A stretch of DNA of 64,000 nt from Bacillota bacterium (lineage in GTDB: Bacteria > Bacillota > Clostridia > Acetivibrionales > DSM-1351). The notes beneath the pieces were generated by a model that ran no database searches, had not been told where the DNA came from, and worked only from the letters and a program-made list of their open reading frames with translations. Positions within the stretch are counted from its first letter, which is position 1, and every line of letters begins with the position of its first letter. This document shows, piece after piece, positions 33,354-41,377 of the stretch. The position numbers were made by a program, and so were the translations under genes. The DNA lies in NCBI GenBank assembly GCA_023400235.1, contig JAEXFI010000045.1:434001-498000 (forward strand). Direction: 5' to 3'.

Positions 33354-34592
33354 ATGTCTAAAAATTTTAAATTAAGAATAAATAGAGATATTCTTGTGTA
33401 TGTTTTTACAATTGTACTGTCTGTGATTTTGCTTATTGTTGGAAATCGTATTACAACCAAAAATCTCGATATACTCAGCGGAGCAGAGGGTGTCAAGGCT
33501 GAAAAAGCCCGGGTTGTTGAAATATTAAGCTCAAAAAAGGTTGAATATGATCTGGGAGGTGACAATCCGGAAACTGGCAAGGATATAACTTTTTTGGCAA
33601 AGGTACTGTCAGGTACTCTTAAGGGCAGTGAAATCAAGGCACTGCAGACCATCGACCCCTTTACGGGGGCTTCTCTCAAGGAGGTTGAGCCCGGTGACAA
33701 GGTGATACTGTATAATCTGGATAATGCAGATTCGCAATACGACTGGGTTCTGGGAGAATATCTGAGAACAGATATTCTTATGGTGCTGGGAGCGGTATTC
33801 CTGATTTTCCTGGTCATTTTCGGCCGTTTTAAGGGCTTTAACACCATAGTTTCACTGGCCTTTACCTGCGTTGCAATATTTGCTGTATTCATTCCTGCGG
33901 TGCTGCAAGGCTTCAACATTTATTTCTGGTCCATAATAACCTGCGTTTTCATAATTACCATGTCTTTTTTGATAATATACGGAGCAAACAAAAAAAGCCT
34001 GTCGGCAGGAATAGGCTGCCTTGTAGGCATTCTGGTATCAGGCTTCCTTACTCTTATGATGGACAGGCTGCTGAAGCTCACCGGACTGGTAAGCGAAGAA
34101 TCGCTATATGTCATACGTGTAAATCCCACTCATCCCATTGACCTTCGTGCCATTATTTTTGCAGCCATACTCATTGGAGCAATCGGAGCCATTATGGACG
34201 TGTCCATGTCAATTGCCGCCGCCCTTGCAGAATTCAAGGAAAAGCTGGAATACACGCCATTTTCACTTATAATCAAATCAGGCATGGCCATTGGCCGTGA
34301 CATTATGGGAACTATGGCAAACACTCTTATACTGGCCTACATAGGAAGCTCACTATCTGTGGTTCTGCTGCTGGTATCCTATAACAGCTCTATTTTGGAG
34401 CTCATGAATAAGGAAATGATAGTGGTGGAAATACTCCAGTCCCTGGTGGGCTCCTTCGGTATTCTGGTAACCATCCCCATCACCTCCCTTATTTGCGCCT
34501 ACCTGTTTTCAGAAAAGGTAACCAGGCCAAAAGCATATAAGGCTCACGGAGTTGATGAACTGACAGATGAATACACCGACGGCTGGAAATAA
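33354..34592 (+). CDS. YibE/F family membrane protein
   Basis: A 412-residue polytopic membrane protein of the YibE/F family, whose function is not settled. An N-terminal TM (about 10-27) is followed by an extracytoplasmic domain (to about 140) with GSEIKALQTIDPFTGA, then about seven TM helices. The membrane part has GRFKGFNTIVSLAFTC and the family's charged loop DVSMSIAAALAEFKEK. The start follows GGAGGGGTT. It may be transcribed with the two-component genes, since only two hairpins without T-runs lie between. Confidence 0.85.
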   Translation: MSKNFKLRINRDILVYVFTIVLSVILLIVGNRITTKNLDILSGAEGVKAEKARVVEILSSKKVEYDLGGDNPETGKDITFLAKVLSGTLKGSEIKALQTIDPFTGASLKEVEPGDKVILYNLDNADSQYDWVLGEYLRTDILMVLGAVFLIFLVIFGRFKGFNTIVSLAFTCVAIFAVFIPAVLQGFNIYFWSIITCVFIITMSFLIIYGANKKSLSAGIGCLVGILVSGFLTLMMDRLLKLTGLVSEESLYVIRVNPTHPIDLRAIIFAAILIGAIGAIMDVSMSIAAALAEFKEKLEYTPFSLIIKSGMAIGRDIMGTMANTLILAYIGSSLSVVLLLVSYNSSILELMNKEMIVVEILQSLVGSFGILVTIPITSLICAYLFSEKVTRPKAYKAHGVDELTDEYTDGWK

Positions 34593-34658
34593 TTTCATAT
34601 AATCAAAGCACTCTTTTGTGTACAAGCTAAGTAGAACTACAAATTCGGAGGGCTATAT

Positions 34659-35675
34659 ATGTTTGTTCCGCAAAGAGTGATTTTTGAGACAGGTTCCCTT
34701 GATTATCCCCTTGGAAGGCAGCTTTATGAGAAATTCAAGGCTGAAAAGCTGCCTGTGCTGGAAAGCTCTATCAATAAAATAAAAAGCAATATTCCGGGAG
34801 ATACTCCCGCCCAACTGTATCAAAGCGGAAAGGCCACCTTGGTAGTGGGCGTAAAAAAAAGCCTGAGCTTTCAAAGCTGCAAGCCCTCGGCTCATTTTCA
34901 GCTTCCGCTGGTCAGCGGCTGCACCGGCCAGTGTGAATACTGCTATCTCAATACCCAGTTGGGTGATAAGCCCTTTATAAGGCTTTTTGTCAATCTTGAG
35001 GAAATATTCAGACAGGCGGACAAATACATTTTACAAAGACTTCCCGACACCACCATCTTTGAAGGTGCGGCCACCTCCGACCCGGTACCGGTGGAGCCCT
35101 ATACGGGAGCCCTGAAAGCTGCAATCTCCCACTTTGCAGCTGAGGAAAACGCCCGTTTCAGGTTTGTCACCAAATTTACGGATATTGACAGCCTCCTTGG
35201 AGTGGAGCACAATAACCACACTGAAATAAGGTTCAGTCTCAATACCCAGACCATCATAAAGGCCTACGAGCACAAAACCGCCTCGGCAAAAAAGCGGCTT
35301 GAAGCCAGTGCAAGGTTATATTCTGCCGGATATCCAATTGGCTTTATAATTGCTCCTGTATTTATTTATGAGAACTGGCAGGAGGAATATAAAGAGCTGC
35401 TTTTGGAGCTGCACCGGCTATTTCCTGCCGCCGCCCGGCCCATAACCTTTGAGGTCATATCTCACAGGTATACAACAAAGGCCCGAAACAAAATCACTGA
35501 AATTTTTCCGCAAACAAATCTTGACATGGACAACGAAAAAAGACAGTTCAAATACGGACAATTCGGCTACGGAAAGTATTTATATCCCGGTGAAACCCTG
35601 AGCCAGGTCAAGGAATTTTTCCAGCGGGAAATAAGCCAAATCTTTGAGAACGGCCAAATAAAATATATAATATGA
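34659..35675 (+). CDS. spore photoproduct lyase family radical SAM protein, catalytic Cys replaced
   Basis: A 338-residue protein colinear with SplB along its whole length. The standard radical-SAM motif CTGQCEYC (C-x3-C-x2-C) is near residue 88, and RFVTKF, PIGFIIAPV and KRQFKYGQFGYGKYLYP match the family. In B. subtilis SplB the segment after the cluster reads FEASCTSD, and its Cys141 is the hydrogen donor. Here the matching segment is FEGAATSD, with Ala in that place. It may therefore not be a normal repair lyase. Its presence still points to a spore-forming lineage. The start follows CGGAGGGCTATAT. Confidence 0.85.
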   Translation: MFVPQRVIFETGSLDYPLGRQLYEKFKAEKLPVLESSINKIKSNIPGDTPAQLYQSGKATLVVGVKKSLSFQSCKPSAHFQLPLVSGCTGQCEYCYLNTQLGDKPFIRLFVNLEEIFRQADKYILQRLPDTTIFEGAATSDPVPVEPYTGALKAAISHFAAEENARFRFVTKFTDIDSLLGVEHNNHTEIRFSLNTQTIIKAYEHKTASAKKRLEASARLYSAGYPIGFIIAPVFIYENWQEEYKELLLELHRLFPAAARPITFEVISHRYTTKARNKITEIFPQTNLDMDNEKRQFKYGQFGYGKYLYPGETLSQVKEFFQREISQIFENGQIKYII

Positions 35676-35684
35676 CTGATTTTT

Positions 35685-35984
35685 TTAAGCACGTTGGTCA
35701 AGCTTGTCCTTCCGGGAGTCAATCTCCCGGTCATCGGCTGAGGTACTTTCACCTGTGTGCCTTTTCAGACTGCCACTATTTTCTGCCCGGATACTGTCCT
35801 TTTGGAACAGAGCCTCAAGCTCAAGCTGATTTTTGGCCTTTATTTCTTCTGCCTTAACCATGGCATCCGCCCTGATCTGCTCTTTTTTCAGCTTAAACTT
35901 TAATATCTCCTGCATTGAAACATATGTAAATGAAAAAATGCCGATAACTCCTACCACTATGGCTATAGCCGTATTTTGATCCAT
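35685..35984 (-). CDS. small membrane-anchored coiled-coil protein, unknown function
   Basis: A 99-residue protein with one N-terminal TM helix (about 4-22, AIAIVVGVIGIFSFTYV), a Lys/Glu-rich helical stretch (about 28-65) and a polar tail. It begins after AAGGAGACGGGT. It is convergent with the SplB-like gene, with only 9 bases between the stops. I recognise no family. Confidence 0.6.
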   Translation of the reverse strand: MDQNTAIAIVVGVIGIFSFTYVSMQEILKFKLKKEQIRADAMVKAEEIKAKNQLELEALFQKDSIRAENSGSLKRHTGESTSADDREIDSRKDKLDQRA

Positions 35985-36100
35985 ACCCGTCTCCTTGAAA
36001 TACATATTTTAAAAACAGAAAAGTGAAGCTATTAAAAGTACCGTTTGTTAAAGTAAACCTGTTAAAAATCAAACCTGTTTAAAATCAGGCCTGTTAAAAG

Positions 36101-36577
36101 TCAATCTATTACAGGTGCAACTGCCGCCTTGATAAATCCAATGAGCTCCCCCGGCTTCAGCTCCACCTGCAAACCGATTTTGCCTGCGCTGAAAATAATG
36201 GAGTCAAGGTCCTCACAGGAATTGTCTATAACGGTTCTGTAATCCTTTTTCATTCCTATGGGGGAGCAGCCACCCCTGATATAACCTGTCACCTTGTTTA
36301 TCTCATCCATTCTTATCATTTCCACCGACTTCTCTCCCACCGACTTTGCAGCTGCTTTGAGATTCAGCTCCTTGCTTACAGGTATTACAAAAATAAAAAA
36401 GTTCTTACTTGCTCCCCTGGTTACAAGGGTCTTATAAACCTTTTCCGCAGGCTGTCCTATTTTAGCGGCTACGGTAACACCGTCAACAGCGCCTCCCTGG
36501 CTTTCATAGGTATAGGTTTCATAGTGTATATGAGCGCTGTCCAGTATTCTCATAACATTTGTCTTTTGAAGCTGCAT
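36101..36577 (-). CDS. ybaK: Cys-tRNA(Pro)/Cys-tRNA(Cys) deacylase, YbaK family
   Basis: A 158-residue cytosolic trans-editing protein that hydrolyses Cys mischarged on tRNA(Pro). The N-terminal helix with KTNVMRILDSAHIHYETY, the catalytic-pocket lysine in VYKTLVTRG and YIRGGCSPIGMKK near residue 100 are typical of YbaK. It begins 4 bases after the stop codon of the DUF1287-type gene, behind AGGAGGGGTAAGG, and is likely co-transcribed with it. Confidence 0.9.
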   Translation of the reverse strand: MQLQKTNVMRILDSAHIHYETYTYESQGGAVDGVTVAAKIGQPAEKVYKTLVTRGASKNFFIFVIPVSKELNLKAAAKSVGEKSVEMIRMDEINKVTGYIRGGCSPIGMKKDYRTVIDNSCEDLDSIIFSAGKIGLQVELKPGELIGFIKAAVAPVID

Positions 36578-36580
36578 TCC

Positions 36581-37273
36581 TTACCCCTCCTGCTTTGGAA
36601 ATCTGAAGTGCCCTATTATCCTGCCGCTCCTGCTCCACTTGAGCAGTACGTTATCCTCCTCAACAGCTACCGTACTGGAATTGTGTATTATATAAGGCAC
36701 TCCGTCCTTACGCCTTATGTCCGATACTACGGCCACGTGCTCGGTCTTGTTCAACACCACTATATCACCGGGCTGCCACTGATACAAGTTTTTCTTATCA
36801 TAAGGCCTGACTTCCCTGGTCAGACTGGTGGCGTACTTTTCAAAAAAAACTATCTGGTTCTTAACACGCCGGAAATCAATATTCGGATCGGGTATCTGTA
36901 CACCGTTGCTGTAATCCTTTGTATGCTCGAGAATATCTTTGTCCATGTTCAGCTTGAGATTGTAGCCGGCATTTTTCAAAGCCCTCCAAATTACATCGGT
37001 GCAAACCCCCTCCCATTCAGGCGGATACCCACCCTCATAATATGTGCTCTGGTATTTTGTCTGATTCAGCACTTCCATTCTGGCCCCCTGAACAATATCG
37101 TCCATATCATTGATTCCGTCGCTGTCCATATCGCCTTCACACACCAGCTTTTCAACTGTAACCTTGCCCTTTAAAAAGAAAAAAGCGTCCAGATAAACAA
37201 TTTTATTATAGCAGAGTAACGCTATAAATCCCAATGTTAGTACTATTGACGCTATAATTATATTTTTTTTCAT
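36581..37273 (-). CDS. DUF1287-like (YijF-type) membrane-anchored protein
   Basis: A 230-residue protein with an N-terminal TM anchor (about 5-22) and an extracellular domain resembling DUF1287. That family has an NlpC/P60-like fold with a Cys-His pair. Candidate residues here are Cys in EGVCTDVIWRAL near residue 90 and His in KTEHVAVVSD near 176. DPNIDFRRVKNQ is characteristic. The catalytic role is inferred. It starts after ATGAGGTTTGT and is followed closely by ybaK. Confidence 0.75.
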   Translation of the reverse strand: MKKNIIIASIVLTLGFIALLCYNKIVYLDAFFFLKGKVTVEKLVCEGDMDSDGINDMDDIVQGARMEVLNQTKYQSTYYEGGYPPEWEGVCTDVIWRALKNAGYNLKLNMDKDILEHTKDYSNGVQIPDPNIDFRRVKNQIVFFEKYATSLTREVRPYDKKNLYQWQPGDIVVLNKTEHVAVVSDIRRKDGVPYIIHNSSTVAVEEDNVLLKWSRSGRIIGHFRFPKQEG

Positions 37274-37338
37274 ACAAACCTCATTACCAGCCATGGGTAT
37301 TTATTTGACCGCACTGGAGTAAAATTACGGTAGACTTT

Positions 37339-38196
37339 TCAGGCTAATCCGTATATATTTTGCTCAATACATATTTTAGCCCTCTCAGCGGTCCTGGAGT
37401 CGGACTTCAGAGAATTTTCAAGAAACTCAGGATGCTCCAAAAGGAACGTCCTCATGGTCTCTGTGGGCTTCTCAAGGTAATTCCTCAGCATTTTGTGCTG
37501 TTCATATGTAATATGAGCCGCTTCCAGCGCTCCGTCGAATAATTCCTTGTCTACATTCATCAGGGCATGGGACTCAACACCCGCTCCATTTAGCTTTTCG
37601 GCTCCTCCCTGAAGTCTGTCTATGACTACCAGGCTGTATTTCAGGTTTCCATTGAGGGCCTGTATGGCAGGTATCCATGCTCTGGTGTAGCTGGAGGCTT
37701 CTGTTATGATGTCCGCTATGTGAAGCACATCGGCATTCTTAATATCCTGAACCTCTGAGGAAACTCCGTTCTGGAACAAAACAGCAGTTAAGTCCTTGAA
37801 TATGGTTATATGCGGTAATTTCAAAATATCTGCTATTATCAGGGAAAAGAACCAGTCTCTTCTTTCACCGCCAGATAGGTAGCTGATTTTTTTCATGTCA
37901 AAATTACTTCTAATATACTCACACATGGACAAAATCAGCCCTCTGTATATTTCGTCGGTTTCAAAATTTTTGCGGGTGAGCTCCAAAACTACCTCCGAGC
38001 ATTCCAGCCTATTTTCCTTGCAGACATCTATAACCTTCAGCAAGCCGTTTGCCTTTTCTTCACTGCCGTACAGAAAGTGTGTATTGATGTAGTAAGGTCC
38101 TATTTTGGACGAGGTATACCAGAAGGGTTTATTTTCAGGACATACTCTTACAGCATCTGTTTTAAAAAGCCAGGTAACAAGTTTGTTCTTTTCCAT
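37339..38196 (-). CDS. phosphoribosyltransferase-like protein (orotate PRTase-type fold)
   Basis: A 285-residue cytosolic protein resembling orotate-type phosphoribosyltransferases. ISYLSGGERRDWFFSLIIAD near residue 110 fits the family's ribose-phosphate loop, and VLHIADIITEASSYTRAW near 170 sits where the PRPP-binding motif is expected but is degenerate. A helical C-terminal ~80 residues is added. No other PyrE candidate is seen in the window, so this could supply that step or be a regulatory relative. The start is set at the ATG after GGGGGGCACTGAAATAAAT. The assignment is tentative. Confidence 0.5.
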   Translation of the reverse strand: MEKNKLVTWLFKTDAVRVCPENKPFWYTSSKIGPYYINTHFLYGSEEKANGLLKVIDVCKENRLECSEVVLELTRKNFETDEIYRGLILSMCEYIRSNFDMKKISYLSGGERRDWFFSLIIADILKLPHITIFKDLTAVLFQNGVSSEVQDIKNADVLHIADIITEASSYTRAWIPAIQALNGNLKYSLVVIDRLQGGAEKLNGAGVESHALMNVDKELFDGALEAAHITYEQHKMLRNYLEKPTETMRTFLLEHPEFLENSLKSDSRTAERAKICIEQNIYGLA

Positions 38197-38313
38197 ATTT
38201 ATTTCAGTGCCCCCCATCTTGCACAAAACCCCATGAAAGTTACGGCATGGAATCGGTGCCACATTTTTATATGTTTCAAATTTTCTATCAGCCTTGCCTC
38301 CGTATATAAAATG

Positions 38314-39009
38314 CTATTTCAGCTTATTTTGCTTACGCTTTTCTTCCATAAAGTTCTGCCACCATTCCTGATTTGCAATAGTGCTCAATTCAAAGTCCAG
38401 GTGCTCGGTGTCCCCCTCCATCAGAACTTCAAATTCATCCTTTTTATCATCATAATCAACCACAGTAACAGATGTATTATCGTGCCAGAATATGTTTTTC
38501 AGATTTTCCAGCTTATGTCCGTAAAATCTGCAAAGGAGGGTTCGTATTGCAGCACCGTGTGTAACAATACATATGTTTTTCCCCAGATTGCTGCTTATAA
38601 TATGTCTGACCTCTCCCAGAAGCCTTTCATAAAACTCAGCAACACTTTCTCCGTTGGGCATTTTGTGCAAATGTGGCTCTTGTTCCCAAATCCGGTTTTC
38701 ATCCGGATACAGAACCGGCAGCTGGTCAAAGGGCATGTCTTCCCAATCCCCGCCGTTTATTTCTCTGAGCTTATCTGTCCTGATTATTGGAAGCTGCTTT
38801 CGGTCTGAAATGTACTGAGCAGTCTGCAAGGTTCGCGTCAAGCTGCTGGAATAAATTATGTCAACAGGTACGGAATCCATCCTTTCAGCTACCTTTTGGG
38901 CCTGCCTGTGTCCCTTTTCAGTTATCCTGCTGTCGAACCAGCCGTGGAAACGCCTGTTGATATTGCCCTCCGCCTCAGCATGTCTGACTAATATAAGTCT
39001 GGTTACCAT
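38314..39009 (-). CDS. histidine phosphatase family (phosphoglycerate mutase-like) protein
   Basis: A 231-residue phosphatase of the RHG branch. LILVRHAEAEGN at the N-terminus holds the catalytic His, and IVTHGAAIRTLL near residue 152 holds the second His, with Glu in REINGGDWED. It resembles the CobC/GpmB group, so the substrate is open. The start follows TTGGAGGATTCA. It lies between the PRTase-like gene and the pyr operon. Confidence 0.88.
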   Translation of the reverse strand: MVTRLILVRHAEAEGNINRRFHGWFDSRITEKGHRQAQKVAERMDSVPVDIIYSSSLTRTLQTAQYISDRKQLPIIRTDKLREINGGDWEDMPFDQLPVLYPDENRIWEQEPHLHKMPNGESVAEFYERLLGEVRHIISSNLGKNICIVTHGAAIRTLLCRFYGHKLENLKNIFWHDNTSVTVVDYDDKKDEFEVLMEGDTEHLDFELSTIANQEWWQNFMEEKRKQNKLK

Positions 39010-39173
39010 TGAATCCTCCAATATAATAAATAATTCCTTCGGTCTTAATTATACCAAACTTTTGATTATTTATTAATACTATAACAGACAAAGCCTGATT
39101 ATTCCTGTTTAAAATGTTAATATAAATAACCTGTTGTAAGAGAATACAATTCACTCCCCCACAAGCTTCAAAA

Positions 39174-40094
39174 TCAATTCAGCTCCAAAGCCCCAATCAG
39201 TTCTTTCAGGCTGGTCAAGCCGTAATTTTCCATATAAGCCTTCAGTCCCTTTATAATTTCAACGGGCACTAAGGGATTCACAAAATTCGCTGTTCCTACC
39301 ATTACAGCTGAAGCCCCTGCCAATAAAAATTCTATGGCGTCATCACAGGTATTTATTCCACCCATGCCAATAACAGGTATTTTTACCGCATGTGCGGCTT
39401 CATAAACCATTCTCACGGCAACAGGCTTCACAGCAGGCCCTGATAGACCGCCGAAATTGTTTGCAAGTATTGGTCTTCTTCTATGAATATCAACAGCCAT
39501 GCCCAGCAGCGTATTTATAAGGGAAATACAATCCGCTCCTGCGGCTTCCGCAGCTTTGGCCATGACCTTTATATCCCCCACATTGGGGGACAGCTTCACA
39601 ATCAAGGGCTGTCTGCAGTATTTTTTTACCGCCCGGGTTATTTCTTCAATAAGCCCTGGATCTGTGCCAAAGGCCATACCTCCCGCTTTTACATTTGGGC
39701 AGGATACATTCAGCTCCAGAGCAGCAACCTCAGAATCCCCCAGTATTTCTGCCATTTTGCAGTATTCTTCTATGGTGTTGCCGGAGATATTTACTATAAT
39801 CCTGGTATTATATTTTTTCAGAAAAGGGAGGTCGTGCTCCTTGAAGGCTTCAACTCCAGGATTTTGTAAACCCACACTGTTGAGGATGCCCGCAGGAGTT
39901 TCAGCTATTCTGGGTGGAGGATTTCCCGCCCTTTCCTTTAGGGTGAGTCCCTTGACCGATATGCCTCCAAGGGCGTTAAGATCTACGTATTCTCCATATT
40001 CACGGCCAAAACCGTAGGTGCCTGACGCCATGACGACAGGATTATTAAAATTGATTCCTGCAATATTTACACTCAAATCAATATTATTTGACAT
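39174..40094 (-). CDS. pyrD: dihydroorotate dehydrogenase B, catalytic subunit
   Basis: A 306-residue FMN enzyme (class 1B) that oxidises dihydroorotate to orotate and passes electrons to PyrK. The catalytic cysteine is in LELNVSCPNVKAGG near residue 132. FMN-binding features include GGISVKGLT near residue 43 and MGGINTCDDAIEFLLAGA near 245. The start is set by GGGAGATAAT, the end of a leader-element copy. It is the last gene of the pyr operon, 376 bases from pyrK, with two tandem leader elements between. Confidence 0.96.
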   Translation of the reverse strand: MSNNIDLSVNIAGINFNNPVVMASGTYGFGREYGEYVDLNALGGISVKGLTLKERAGNPPPRIAETPAGILNSVGLQNPGVEAFKEHDLPFLKKYNTRIIVNISGNTIEEYCKMAEILGDSEVAALELNVSCPNVKAGGMAFGTDPGLIEEITRAVKKYCRQPLIVKLSPNVGDIKVMAKAAEAAGADCISLINTLLGMAVDIHRRRPILANNFGGLSGPAVKPVAVRMVYEAAHAVKIPVIGMGGINTCDDAIEFLLAGASAVMVGTANFVNPLVPVEIIKGLKAYMENYGLTSLKELIGALELN

Positions 40095-40098
40095 ATTA

Positions 40099-40209
40099 TC
40101 TCCCATCTACGCGCATAGCGCGTACACAAATAGTAATGAAAGACACGTAGTGGCTTTTGCTGAGTGAAAGCCATTTTGACTAACCACATGTATCTTTGAC
40201 GCTGCACTC
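40099..40209 (-). repeat. two-hairpin 5'-leader element, copy 4 (before pyrD)
   Basis: It has the same order as the copies before the exported proteins: TCAAAGATACATGTGG, an ATGGCTTT/AAAAGCCA hairpin, CTATTTGTGTACGCGC and a GC-rich hairpin, ending in GATGGGAG. The pyrD ribosome binding site is its last part. Confidence 0.75.
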
Positions 40210-40326
40210 CATTCCGCCGCAGTCGCAAGCTGCACAAATAGTAATGAATGACACATAGTTGCTTTTTCTGCGTGAAAGCCGCTTTGACATAAAACATGTA
40301 TCTTTCACGCTGCACTCCAATTCTGC
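40210..40326 (-). repeat. two-hairpin leader element, copy 5 (tandem to copy 4)
   Basis: A second, more diverged copy directly upstream of copy 4. Its second hairpin (GCAGCTTGCGACTGC) has a different sequence but keeps the stem, and it ends in GGAATGGAG. The gene-free interval 40095-40470 holds these two copies; I see nothing else clear in it. Confidence 0.65.
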
Positions 40327-40470
40327 AATGTCAAACGCAGGTATGATATAAAAATCCGTTTGAGGATTCCTTCAAGCTGTCAATGCCCCGCCACAAGCTC
40401 TATCCAAAAAAACACTTGCGTTTTTTCTTGGCGGAGTGCCGCACTGCTTGCACTAAATGCCGTCTTCACA

Positions 40471-41250
40471 TTAGTCCCAGCAAACCTCAGTACTCCAGAA
40501 CACAGGCCCGTCCTTGCACACATGGCTGTAGCCCTGCCCATCCTCTCCTTTTTTGGTCTTGCACGCACATACCAGACATGCGCCTATGCCGCAGCCCATT
40601 CTCTGCTCCATGGAAACCTGGCAGGGTATGCCGTGCTTTTCTGCTATGTCCGCCACCCTTCGCATCATGCTTGCAGGGCCGCAGGTATAGATTATTTCAG
40701 GCTTTTGCTCAAGCAGCCGCTGTTCCAGCAGCTCGGTGACAAAAGCCTGCCTGCCGTATGTGCCGTCATCAGTGGCTATTTCCACATGCGGTGCTGCGGC
40801 CCTGAACCTGTCTTCCAGCACTACAGCCGCTTTTGACCTAAAACCCAGAAGAGCTGTTTTCTCCGGGGCGCCGCTGCTTTTTAGCAGGTACAGCAGTGGG
40901 AAGGTACCAATCCCCCCTCCAACCACAAATATGTTTTTGTGGCTGGGGTCCAGAGTGAAGCCTCTTCCCAGCGGGGCCATAATATCAGCTTCACCTGAGC
41001 ACATGCAGCTAAGTCTGCCGGTTCCGCTGCCCTTTACCTGAAAAACAATATCAAAGGTATTGTTTTTCAGGTCTACATCACAAATGCTGATGGGCCTTCT
41101 GAGCAGGACATCAATATCCCCGCACCTTATATTTACAAATTGACCTGGTACTGCATTTGCAGCAACATATTCCGAGCTGATGGTCATCTTGTATACATCG
41201 TCGCTCAACTGCTGCAATTGAGTAATCTGCTCCTTGAGAACTTTTTTCAT
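40471..41250 (-). CDS. pyrK: dihydroorotate dehydrogenase B, electron transfer subunit
   Basis: A 259-residue FAD and [2Fe-2S] protein that passes electrons from PyrD to NAD+. RRPISICD near residue 50 is the FAD-binding RxxS-type segment and VGGGIGTFPLLYLL near 108 the nucleotide loop. The C-terminal cluster motif has Cys in CGIGACLVCAC and a fourth Cys in HVCKDGPVF. The start follows AGGAGATAAA, which lies just after a hairpin-only form of the leader element. Confidence 0.95.
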   Translation of the reverse strand: MKKVLKEQITQLQQLSDDVYKMTISSEYVAANAVPGQFVNIRCGDIDVLLRRPISICDVDLKNNTFDIVFQVKGSGTGRLSCMCSGEADIMAPLGRGFTLDPSHKNIFVVGGGIGTFPLLYLLKSSGAPEKTALLGFRSKAAVVLEDRFRAAAPHVEIATDDGTYGRQAFVTELLEQRLLEQKPEIIYTCGPASMMRRVADIAEKHGIPCQVSMEQRMGCGIGACLVCACKTKKGEDGQGYSHVCKDGPVFWSTEVCWD

Positions 41251-41252
41251 TT

Positions 41253-41283
41253 TATCTCCTATTTACGCGCATAGCGCGTACAC
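41253..41283 (-). promoter_or_regulatory. hairpin-only leader element before pyrK
   Basis: GTACGCGC-TAT-GCGCGTA followed by AATAGGAG. It keeps only the 3' hairpin and ribosome-binding part of the repeated leader. Confidence 0.55.
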
Positions 41284-41290
41284 TCTTTAA

Positions 41291-41374
41291 AACCAAACCG
41301 TTGAAGCCTTTAAATAAAATGCCTAAAAGCATATATCCGCCTGGAAGCGACGGCTTCAACCATAGTTGATTTTA
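41291..41374. repeat. covarying intergenic element R2, copy 1 (pyrK-carB)
   Basis: It matches 58252-58338 over about 85 bases. The outer stem here is CCGTTGAAGCC with GGCTTCAAC. The other copy has CCGCTGAAACC with GGTTTCAGC, so base changes on one side are compensated on the other. Confidence 0.6.
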
Positions 41375-41377
41375 TGA

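Noticed and set aside
40073..40315. Small protein encoded by the tandem leader copies before pyrD
   Set aside because: The reading frame exists because the element is repeated; copy 1 breaks it by an indel, so selection appears to act on RNA or DNA.
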